Assembly: GCA_022548915.1 (NCBI GenBank)
Contig: JAKZES010000002.1
Location: 1 to 64,000, forward strand
DNA: 64,000 nt
Source of the DNA: Verrucomicrobiaceae bacterium E54
Lineage (GTDB): Bacteria > Verrucomicrobiota > Verrucomicrobiia > Verrucomicrobiales > Akkermansiaceae
Direction of reading: 5' to 3'
The position numbers were made by a program, and so were the translations under genes. Position 1 is the stretch's first letter. The number at the start of each line of letters is the position of its first letter. Positions 51,572 through 58,420 of the stretch are shown here, piece by piece. A model generated the notes under the pieces. The model did not search any database and was not told where the DNA came from. It worked only from the letters and a program-made list of their open reading frames with translations.

Positions 51572-52318
51572 GTGACCGATCTCGAACTGACCATCCACGC
51601 CGCCCACGAGGCCGGGAAGCTGCTTCGCGAACACTTCGGCCGCCCGGCCGACGTCGACGAGGCCCACCACCACGACATCAAGCTCGCCCTCGACCGCCAG
51701 TCGCAGGACCTCATCGAGGGCATCCTTCTCGGCGCCCGCGAGGGCGACGCCTTCTACGGCGAGGAAGGCATCGGCGGGACCGCCGGGTCGAACCGTCAGT
51801 GGATCGTCGACCCCATCGACGGCACCGTGAACTTCTTCTACGGCATCCCGCACTTCTGCGTCTCGATCGCCCTGCGGGTCGATGACGAGGTGGTCCTCGG
51901 CGTCATCCACGATCCGATCGTCGGGGAGACCTGGACGGTCGAGAAGGGCGGCGAGCCGATGCTCGACGGGAAACCGATCCGCTGCAGCAGCCGCGACAAA
52001 CTCGAGGAGAGCGTGCTCTTCATCGGCTGCGGCAAGGACGAGGAGGCGCTTCGTGTCGGGCTCGAGCGCTTCCGCAAGGCCTCGGTGCGCGCCCGCAAGA
52101 TGCGCATGATGGGCTCCGCCGCGCTGGGCCTCGCCTACATCGCCACCGGGCGCCTCGACTCCTACGTCGAGTCCCGTATTTCCCTGTGGGACATCGCGGC
52201 GGGCAAACTCCTCGTCGAAGCCGCCGGCGGCAAGGTCGACCTCGGCCCCTCCGACAAGGAGGACGCCTGGTCCATCGTCGCCACCAATGGCAAAATCCCG
52301 ATTGAAGAGATTCTGTAA
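51572..52318 (+). CDS. Inositol monophosphatase family protein
   Basis: 248 residues. Metal-binding motifs: GEEG near residue 67, WIVDPIDGTVNFFYG (about 80-94), and the C-terminal SLWDIAAGKLLVEAAGG. Li-sensitive phosphatase family; the substrate may be inositol phosphate, CysQ-type PAP or histidinol phosphate and cannot be fixed from sequence alone. Starts at GTG 51572, directly after a heptamer-hairpin element and without a Shine-Dalgarno sequence; the longer in-frame ORF upstream translates only repeat DNA. Confidence 0.9.
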   Translation: MTDLELTIHAAHEAGKLLREHFGRPADVDEAHHHDIKLALDRQSQDLIEGILLGAREGDAFYGEEGIGGTAGSNRQWIVDPIDGTVNFFYGIPHFCVSIALRVDDEVVLGVIHDPIVGETWTVEKGGEPMLDGKPIRCSSRDKLEESVLFIGCGKDEEALRVGLERFRKASVRARKMRMMGSAALGLAYIATGRLDSYVESRISLWDIAAGKLLVEAAGGKVDLGPSDKEDAWSIVATNGKIPIEEIL

Positions 52319-52350
52319 ACGGCCTGCAACCGTGATGGTCGATAGGCGAC

Positions 52351-52376
52351 GGAGCGCCGATTATGAAATCGGCAGC
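52351..52376 (+). repeat. Solitary REP unit
   Basis: GGAG-C-GCCGAT-N6-ATCGGC, the same unit as in the REP-like palindrome at 11305 and close to the RAYT-flanking units. It is unpaired here, in the 153-bp gap before ispF. Confidence 0.75.
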
Positions 52377-52436
52377 CTCACCCCAACCCGTCGCCTCGTC
52401 AGGATAGAGAGCATCATCCACCACGCCAACCAACCA

Positions 52437-52471
52437 CCATCCACCACCCACCATCCACCATCCACCATCCC
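52437..52471 (+). repeat. Heptamer array abutting ispF start
   Basis: Five in-register heptamers of the form CCAYCCN (CCATCCA three times, CCACCCA, CCATCCC) end exactly at the base before the ispF ATG. There is no hairpin and no Shine-Dalgarno sequence. Confidence 0.8.
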
Positions 52472-52936
52472 ATGACCGGTCTCGGCTACGACATCCACCG
52501 CTTCGCAGAGGGCCGCCCGCTGATTCTCGGCGGGGTGGAAATCCCGCACACCCAAGGACTCGACGGGCACTCGGATGCCGACGTGCTTTCCCACGCCATC
52601 GCCGACGCCGTGCTCGGCGCGCTTGGCCTGCCGGACATTGGACACTGGTTCCCGCCGGGCAATCCCGACTGCAAGGACATCTCATCGCTCAGGATCCTTG
52701 AGAAGGCGGCCGCGCTGATCCGCGAAAAGGGCCACGAGATCATCAACGTCGATGCCACCCTCATCGCCGAAGCCCCCAAGGTGCTTCCCCACCGCGAAGC
52801 GATGCAGGCGAAGATCGGAGCCGCCCTTGGCATCGCGCCGGAACGGGTCGGCATCAAGGCGACCACCAACGAGTTGCTCGGCGCCATCGGCCGCCGTGAA
52901 GGCATCGCCGCGATGGCGGTGGCCGAGGTCAAGTGA
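52472..52936 (+). CDS. ispF: 2-C-methyl-D-erythritol 2,4-cyclodiphosphate synthase
   Basis: 154 residues, normal length. Metal ligands in GYDIHRF (Asp7, His9) and the third in HSDADVLSHAIADALLGA-like DVLSHAIADAVLGA; the C-terminal KATTNELLGAIGRREGIAAMA is a signature. It forms the cyclic intermediate of the MEP isoprenoid pathway, which would feed the menaquinone side chain. A heptamer array sits immediately before the start and a REP-like pair begins immediately after the stop. Confidence 0.97.
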   Translation: MTGLGYDIHRFAEGRPLILGGVEIPHTQGLDGHSDADVLSHAIADAVLGALGLPDIGHWFPPGNPDCKDISSLRILEKAAALIREKGHEIINVDATLIAEAPKVLPHREAMQAKIGAALGIAPERVGIKATTNELLGAIGRREGIAAMAVAEVK

Positions 52937-53008
52937 GGAGGTCAGACGCTCCTGTCTGACATATGGAACTCTCGGGTGGTGCGGGTCAGACAGGAGCGTC
53001 TGACCTCC
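52937..53008. repeat. REP-like inverted pair after ispF
   Basis: Perfect 24-bp inverted repeat (52937-52960 and 52985-53008). Each unit starts GGAG and folds as GTCAGAC-GCTCCT-GTCTGAC. The first unit starts at the base after the ispF stop codon. Sequence differs from the RAYT units, but the GGAG foot and paired layout are the same. Confidence 0.8.
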
Positions 53009-53054
53009 GTTCGCACCCCTTGCCAAAACCCCTTTGGTTTTCTAAAGTAACCGC

Positions 53055-53318
53055 ATGCCTCCTCCCGAACGCCGCCACCTCGCCCAATGGCTGCGTCGCG
53101 CCCGCAAGCAGCTCGCGCCGAGCGGTCGCCTCAGCGAGGTGGCCCTGCTCCTTTCCCGGAAGGACGGCGGCAGCCCCGAATGGCACGCCGAACGCCTCCG
53201 CGCGATCCTCGAGGGCCACGTCGTCCCGACGCTCGATGAAGTCACGGCGCTCGACTCGCTTGTGGCCCGCCCCCGGAACATCCCGGCCTCGGTTGCCGAG
53301 CCCCCCTCGCTTTTCTGA
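53055..53318 (+). CDS. Small HTH-like hypothetical protein
   Basis: 87 residues. GRLSEVALLLSRKDGGSPEW followed by LRAILEGHVVPTLDEVTALDSLV has the rhythm of an XRE-type helix-turn-helix (recognition region, then PTLDEV...L), and the first 25 residues are basic. A DNA-binding role is plausible but not certain. Its stop codon lies inside a palindrome shared with the convergent porin gene. Confidence 0.65.
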   Translation: MPPPERRHLAQWLRRARKQLAPSGRLSEVALLLSRKDGGSPEWHAERLRAILEGHVVPTLDEVTALDSLVARPRNIPASVAEPPSLF

Positions 53319-53332
53319 AACCCCTCAGAAAA
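53311..53332. terminator. Shared stop-codon hairpin between convergent genes
   Basis: TTTTCTGA-AACCCC-TCAGAAAA is a perfect 8-bp palindrome. The TGA of the plus-strand gene (53316-53318) and the TGA of the minus-strand porin (53325-53327) both lie in its arms. The stem is weak, so terminator function is possible but not certain. Confidence 0.5.
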
Positions 53333-54539
53333 TCACCCGCGTCGAAAGCCACAGGGTGGTGCCGCGATACACGTTGGTGGAACGCGAGGTCAGCTGCTCC
53401 CACTCGACGCCACCCAGGACGCTCAGGTGCTTCGGGCACACCCACCACACCAGGCCGGTGTAGGCAGCCTGATGGAAGTCTCCCCGACCCGTTGCCAGCG
53501 AGGGAATCGCCTCGTTCTGCGGCCGACCCGCCTCCCGGGCGTAGCGCGAGCGCAGTTGGACGCCGAACGGCGCATCCGAGTTCATGAACTCGTAGCGGAA
53601 GACCAGTTGAAGACGGTCCTCCACCAGCCAGTAAACCGGCATCAGACACGCCCCGTAAAACGACCCGCCCGTGGTGGCTGCCGGACCCTCGAGTTCGCCG
53701 ACGGCCGCACTGAAATGCCACTGCCAACGACCTTCGGTGATGCGGAACCAAGGGGTGAACACCCACTCCCACGGCGAATACACTTCATCGCCCGCCTTGA
53801 CGTCCTGAATCCCGCCGCCGATCGACAGAAGCGCTTCCTCCAGACCCAGGGCCGTCGAGAAGTCGTGCTCCCACGAGCCGATCAGAAGTGTGCCGTCGTC
53901 CCACGTTCCGAACTCGGGAGTCGTGTCGGTGGAGAACACCCCGAGCGTCACTTCATCACGACCCCGGCCCATCGTCATCCACGCACCGGTCGTCCCGGTC
54001 GCCGCACGGAAGGGCACGACGAAACTTGAAAGTGAGGACCGCTCGACGGTCAGGATGCTGTTGATCGAGGTCTCGTCCTCCTCGTTCAGCTCGGTCAGCT
54101 TGCGCTTGCCGTAGCTCACGGAAAAAGTGTCGAGCGGGTTGTCGGGGAGCAACGCGTTCAGATCCAGCGTCGCATACGCGGTGAACAGCCCGAAGTAGTC
54201 GAACTCCACGCCGCCGCCGGTGCGCCCATCATCCTCGCTCATGTTGGCGTGCACACTCCACGAAAGGGCGTTGAGGGCCTTGCCCTTCATGGTGAGCCGT
54301 GAGCGCCGCACATCAAGGCCCCGGCCATAGGAAAAGTCCCGGCCGCCGGCTCGTCCATTCACCGCGGCGGACTGCAGGTGGATGTAGCCGCCGAACCGCA
54401 GCGACTGCAGCCACGGCGACTCGGCATCCGTCGGCACGGTCCCGATATCCCACGGGATCGCCTTGCACCAATCTCCATCATTGCCCTCGGCCGTCACCAG
54501 GACGGTCGCCATCAGCGAAAGCAGCACGCTCGGATTCAC
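53325..54539 (-). CDS. Phosphate-selective-porin-like outer-membrane barrel
   Basis: 404 residues from a GTG at 54539 that starts a signal-like N-terminus (VNPSVLLSLMATVLVTAEG). The barrel has alternating strands (LRFGGYIHLQSAAV, SYGRGLDVRRSRLTMKGKAL, LQLVFRYEFMNSDA) and ends in Phe. It matches the OprO/OprP-type porin layout in length and opening. Ion selectivity cannot be inferred. A longer ATG-less start upstream was rejected because it lacks a signal peptide start. Confidence 0.82.
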   Translation of the reverse strand: MNPSVLLSLMATVLVTAEGNDGDWCKAIPWDIGTVPTDAESPWLQSLRFGGYIHLQSAAVNGRAGGRDFSYGRGLDVRRSRLTMKGKALNALSWSVHANMSEDDGRTGGGVEFDYFGLFTAYATLDLNALLPDNPLDTFSVSYGKRKLTELNEEDETSINSILTVERSSLSSFVVPFRAATGTTGAWMTMGRGRDEVTLGVFSTDTTPEFGTWDDGTLLIGSWEHDFSTALGLEEALLSIGGGIQDVKAGDEVYSPWEWVFTPWFRITEGRWQWHFSAAVGELEGPAATTGGSFYGACLMPVYWLVEDRLQLVFRYEFMNSDAPFGVQLRSRYAREAGRPQNEAIPSLATGRGDFHQAAYTGLVWWVCPKHLSVLGGVEWEQLTSRSTNVYRGTTLWLSTRVIF

Positions 54540-54582
54540 GGCTGGAACCAAGCAGACCGGAGGCCAGCCCGGAAGCGCATGG

Positions 54583-55347
54583 TCAGATTCCGGCAGCGAA
54601 ACGCAGGATACGCCGGATCTTGTCAAACCGACCCCGCCAAGGCGTCCCGGGCCGGATCACCTCCCACCCCTTTTCCGCGGCGATCCGGGAGAGCCGCTCC
54701 GAGGGATTGACCACGGTCCCCTTGCGGCAGGCCATCATCATCGGCAGGTCGGCGGTGCTGTCGGTGTAGCCATGGCTACCCTCCCAGCCCGACCTTCCCG
54801 GCACTCCCAGCATCTCCGACAAACGTCGTACTTTCTCCTCGCCCTTGTGATTCCTCAGGTCCGGGAAAAGCGGCATCACCTGCCCGAACTCGACCTCGGT
54901 GCCGAGGGCCACGTCGAAGCCGAGGGCCCGACCCACCTCGGTCACGTAGAGGTCCGGGCTGGCCGAGGCAAGGACGGTCAGGTGGCCCGCCGCCTGGTGC
55001 TGCTCGAGCCGCTCGATCACCGCGGGATGGCAGATCGGCAGCAGCCGCTTTTCCACGAATTCCTTCGCCCACTCTTCGATCCTTCCCCTTTCGGCACGCC
55101 ACAGGTAACTCAGGAAGACCCGCTTCATCCCCTCGTCGCCGAGCACCCGGTAGAAGGGCCCGAAAGCGGCGAACAAAGTGAGGTAGAGACGACGGACCGG
55201 TTCCTGGCGCAGCACGTGATCCGCGAAAATCACCTGCGTGTCCCACGGGATCAGGGTCCCGTCGAAGTCAAAAAGTGCGAGCCCCCGCTTCCGTTTCTCG
55301 TCCTGCTCCGGCGTCACCCGCGCAGGCTTTCCCCAATCGGCTGCCAT
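54583..55347 (-). CDS. HAD-superfamily phosphatase (IB type)
   Basis: 254 residues. HAD motif I LALFDFDGTLIPWD (catalytic Asp), motif II LASASPDLYV, and motif IV GYTDSTADLPMM. The helical cap between I and II places it in subfamily IB (phosphoserine phosphatase/lipid-phosphatase-like). The substrate is unknown. Short gap (43 bp) to the porin gene on the same strand. Confidence 0.9.
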   Translation of the reverse strand: MAADWGKPARVTPEQDEKRKRGLALFDFDGTLIPWDTQVIFADHVLRQEPVRRLYLTLFAAFGPFYRVLGDEGMKRVFLSYLWRAERGRIEEWAKEFVEKRLLPICHPAVIERLEQHQAAGHLTVLASASPDLYVTEVGRALGFDVALGTEVEFGQVMPLFPDLRNHKGEEKVRRLSEMLGVPGRSGWEGSHGYTDSTADLPMMMACRKGTVVNPSERLSRIAAEKGWEVIRPGTPWRGRFDKIRRILRFAAGI

Positions 55348-55365
55348 GCCAAGGACGGACCTCCC

Positions 55366-56661
55366 TCAACCCATGAACCCGAGCGTTCCGTAGTTCTTTC
55401 CGAGGATCGGCGCCGACTTCGTGCGCAGCCATTGCTCGAGCATGGTCGAGTACACCTGACGGAAGTCGACCGTGTGCTTGAGGTCGCCCTTGTCGAGATC
55501 CGTGAGGCTCGGGTAGCGGCCGTAGAGACCGCCCTTCACCGGTGCTCCGGCCACGAACAGGCACGACGCCTTGCCGTGGTCGGTTCCGCGGCTGGCGTTC
55601 TCCGAAACCCGCCGCCCGAACTCCGAAAAGGTCATCACCGTCACCCGGTCCGCGTTGCCCTGCGTCTTGAGGTCCTCGAAGAACGCCTTCAGCGCGTCGT
55701 CGAGCTGCCCGAGCAGGCGGTCATGCGAGTTGGTCTGGCCGTTGTGGGTGTCGAAGCCGCCATGGCTCACGTAATAGACGCGCGTCGACATCCTGCCGGC
55801 GATCATCCGCGAGACCATGTTCAGGCTGCGCGCCACCGGCGTGCCCGGGTAACTCACCGTCGAGCGATGCTTCGCGGCCAGTTCGAGGATTTTCTTCGAG
55901 GAAACCCGCGCGTCCATCGCCACCCGCTCGAGGAAATCGAGGTTCGTCTCACCGACAATGCCCCCCGTCTTCGTCCCCGGCGACTCGGCGATCGAGGCGC
56001 CGTCCACCGGATCGTCGGGCGCATTGAGCGAATTGAAGAACTGCTCCGCTTCCGCCTTCTCCCCGCCGCCGTGGATCCAGCGGTAGAGCTCGGGTGAGGA
56101 AAGCGAGACGCCGGGATTCTTCATCGCACCGAAGGCCTCGGGATGCGTCTTCTTCAGCGAAATGCCCACCGTCGGATCCGCCCCCTGGCAGGCGTTGTCG
56201 AAGTAGCGACCCAGCCAGCCGGTATTCGCCCGGGCCAGTGTGTCGCCGGTCTCCCACACCGAGGTGGAGACGAAGTGCGAGCGGTTTGGATTGGGGTAGC
56301 CGACGCCCTGGACCACCGCCAGGTCCCCCTCCCGATACATCTCGCCAAGGTAGGGCATCGACGCATTCAGTCCGATCCCGTCGTCGAGCCGGATCAGATC
56401 CTTCGCATCCTTCGCCAGCTGCGGACGCGCCTTGTGGTAGGCGTCGTCCTCGAAGGGAACGACCGTATTCAAGCCGTCATTGCCGCCGGCCAGCTGGAGC
56501 ACGATCATGATCGTGTCGTCCTTTCCCGTCACCGCCTGGGTCGCCAGGTCCCGCGCGCCCAGGTGCAGGTCACCAAAGGTTCGCTCGACAAATGCCGGCA
56601 CCGTCCAGACCGACGATGCCCCCAGCATCGTCGACCGCAAGAACTCCCGTCTCGTTTTCAT
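55366..56661 (-). CDS. DUF1501 protein with Tat signal
   Basis: 431 residues. A twin-arginine signal begins TRREFLRSTMLGASS. DUF1501 signatures: QLAGGNDGLNTVVPFED, HFVSTSVWETGD, YVSHGGFDTHNGQ and FSEFGRRVSENASRGTDHG, in a sulfatase-like alkaline phosphatase fold. It is paired with the DUF1800 gene upstream (82-bp gap holding a heptamer array), the usual PVC arrangement. Export as a folded protein is likely; the biochemical role is unknown. Confidence 0.93.
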   Translation of the reverse strand: MKTRREFLRSTMLGASSVWTVPAFVERTFGDLHLGARDLATQAVTGKDDTIMIVLQLAGGNDGLNTVVPFEDDAYHKARPQLAKDAKDLIRLDDGIGLNASMPYLGEMYREGDLAVVQGVGYPNPNRSHFVSTSVWETGDTLARANTGWLGRYFDNACQGADPTVGISLKKTHPEAFGAMKNPGVSLSSPELYRWIHGGGEKAEAEQFFNSLNAPDDPVDGASIAESPGTKTGGIVGETNLDFLERVAMDARVSSKKILELAAKHRSTVSYPGTPVARSLNMVSRMIAGRMSTRVYYVSHGGFDTHNGQTNSHDRLLGQLDDALKAFFEDLKTQGNADRVTVMTFSEFGRRVSENASRGTDHGKASCLFVAGAPVKGGLYGRYPSLTDLDKGDLKHTVDFRQVYSTMLEQWLRTKSAPILGKNYGTLGFMG

Positions 56662-56675
56662 ATCTTCCTCTAAAT

Positions 56676-56710
56676 TGGAACTTGTTACTTGTTACTTGGA
56701 ACTTGCTTGC
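56676..56710 (-). repeat. Heptamer array before DUF1501 start
   Basis: On the minus strand, AGTTCCA, AGTAACA, AGTAACA and AGTTCCA run in perfect 7-bp register, with a fifth diverged unit, 14 nt before the ATG at 56661. An imperfect hairpin (CCCGCC...GGCGGG, 56710-56738) precedes it. Unit AGTTCCA recurs in the U32 gene at 60258. Confidence 0.75.
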
Positions 56711-56743
56711 CCGCCAGAGCCCGCAGGGCGACGGCGGGGAACT

Positions 56744-58300
56744 TCAACAGAGCTGGTAGTGCGGAGTGCTCATCATCAGGTGGCACAACTCCGCCACCTC
56801 GTGGTTGGTGAAGACCACGCCCTGCTTCGACCTCGCATAGTCGACGAAGGCCGCCTTCTGCTTGCTGCCGAGATCCGCCTGGAACAGCCGGTCCATCAGC
56901 GATGCCACCAGCTTCTCCGGATCCTTGCGCAGCTCCCTCGGCGCGATCGACTCGTAGTCCGGGCCGTCCCAGCGGTCCATCGAGCGCTTGACCATCCGCG
57001 CAAGCATCTGCTGGCCCGGCCGCCCACCGGCCGCGGCCATCTCCATCATCGAGTCGCCCTCGTCCTCGACCCCGTCAGCATTGACCGCTCCCTGGGTCAC
57101 CACTCCCGCCGTGTTGTAGCGGCTGAGCAGCGTGTTGGTATTGATCCATGCCCGGCCCCAGTCCCAGCCCGCGACGTTCGGCGGGTAGAAAAGCTGCTGA
57201 CCGAGCTCTCCCTGCGCGATCAGCACGAAGCCGCGCGGCAGGTCGTCGATCTCGAGTTCACGGCACATCTGCACCATGAACTGCACCGGGCTCTTGATCT
57301 GGTTCCGGATCACCGTGCCGTCGTAGAAGGCGCGCGACAGGAAAATCTCCCGAAGCACCGGCTTCAGCTGGAAACCGCCCGCCTTGAACGTGGCCGCAAG
57401 GTCCCTGACCACGGCATTCGGGGCCTCGTCTTCGACGAAGAACTGCCACAGCTTCGACGGCAGGTAGGCGGCCGCCGCATCCTGCTCGAAAATGAGATCA
57501 ATGACCTGCGGGCCGTCGAACTTCCCGGTCTTCCCGAGCACCGTCTTGGTGCCATCGTCCCACTGGCGCTTGTTGTGGTCCACCGCCCCGGTCAGGCGAT
57601 TCACCTGATATCCCGTGAACGCCCGGGCCGCTTCCTTGATGTCCTGCTCGGTGTAGTTGCCCTGGCCCAGGGTGAAGAGCTCCATCACCTCGCGCGCAAA
57701 ATTCTCGTTCGGCTTGCCCTTCTTCGAAGTCTGGGTGTCGAGGTAGAGCATCATCGCCGGGTCCGTCGCGATCGCATGGGTCAGCGCCCGGAAGTCGCCG
57801 AAGGCATGTTCGCGGAACAGCTGGTTCTGCTGCAGCATCAGCACCGGCTGCCGGACCTTCTGCGCCGAAGTGGCGAAATGGTCGTGAAGGAAGATGACCA
57901 TCTTCTCCCGCAGCGGCGCGCGCGACCGCATCATCCTCTCGAACCACCAGCCACCGGCGCTCACCAGGTTCTGCTGCTGCTCGCGGCGGATCTCCCGCTG
58001 CATCTTCTGCCGCGCTTCCAGGCGCTCCTCGGGCGTCATGTCGCGCTGCTCCAGGCGGGACTCCCGCATTTTGGCGGCGATCTCGCGGCGCTCCTCGGCG
58101 ACCCGCTCCGGCTCCGCCCACTCGGGCAGCTCGACGTCGGCGAGGGACTCGTCGGGCTCCAGGAGGCTGTCCACCGCCGCCTCCCGGCCCAACTCGTGGA
58201 TTTCCCGGATTTCGGACGGGGAGGCCCCGAATCCCGCCCGCCTCACCAGGTGGGCGGCTTCCTCAAGGGTCCAGTCGTTCTTGGCACGTGGGAGCATGAT
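56744..58300 (-). CDS. DUF1800 protein
   Basis: 518 residues. Opening WTLEEAAHLVRRAGFGASPSEI, then HDHFATS, NENFAREVMELFTLGQGNYT and PPNVAGWDWGRAWINTNTL are DUF1800 signatures. No clear signal peptide with the ATG at 58300. Residues 75-110 are charged and helical (coiled-coil-like). It is genetically paired with DUF1501; the pair is common in Verrucomicrobiota and Planctomycetota but lacks an assigned function. Divergent from the U32 gene (120-bp gap). Confidence 0.93.
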   Translation of the reverse strand: MMLPRAKNDWTLEEAAHLVRRAGFGASPSEIREIHELGREAAVDSLLEPDESLADVELPEWAEPERVAEERREIAAKMRESRLEQRDMTPEERLEARQKMQREIRREQQQNLVSAGGWWFERMMRSRAPLREKMVIFLHDHFATSAQKVRQPVLMLQQNQLFREHAFGDFRALTHAIATDPAMMLYLDTQTSKKGKPNENFAREVMELFTLGQGNYTEQDIKEAARAFTGYQVNRLTGAVDHNKRQWDDGTKTVLGKTGKFDGPQVIDLIFEQDAAAAYLPSKLWQFFVEDEAPNAVVRDLAATFKAGGFQLKPVLREIFLSRAFYDGTVIRNQIKSPVQFMVQMCRELEIDDLPRGFVLIAQGELGQQLFYPPNVAGWDWGRAWINTNTLLSRYNTAGVVTQGAVNADGVEDEGDSMMEMAAAGGRPGQQMLARMVKRSMDRWDGPDYESIAPRELRKDPEKLVASLMDRLFQADLGSKQKAAFVDYARSKQGVVFTNHEVAELCHLMMSTPHYQLC

Positions 58301-58420
58301 TTCTCGGGAGACTACGAGGAGGAGGAACCCAGGGTCACCGGGAAAGTTGCGCAAGGCCGGAAGCTTCGCGTCGATTTCTTCCGTGATTTCCCCGGCGCGC
58401 GTGGTTTCCTCCCCCAGCCG

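Noticed and set aside
52437-52471. CRISPR-like array before ispF
   Set aside because: The units are 7 bp with no spacers, and no cas genes are present in the window.
56480-58420. Upstream extension of the U32 reading frame
   Set aside because: It is antisense to DUF1501/DUF1800; the family start LLSPAGNWDCARAA begins at 58421.
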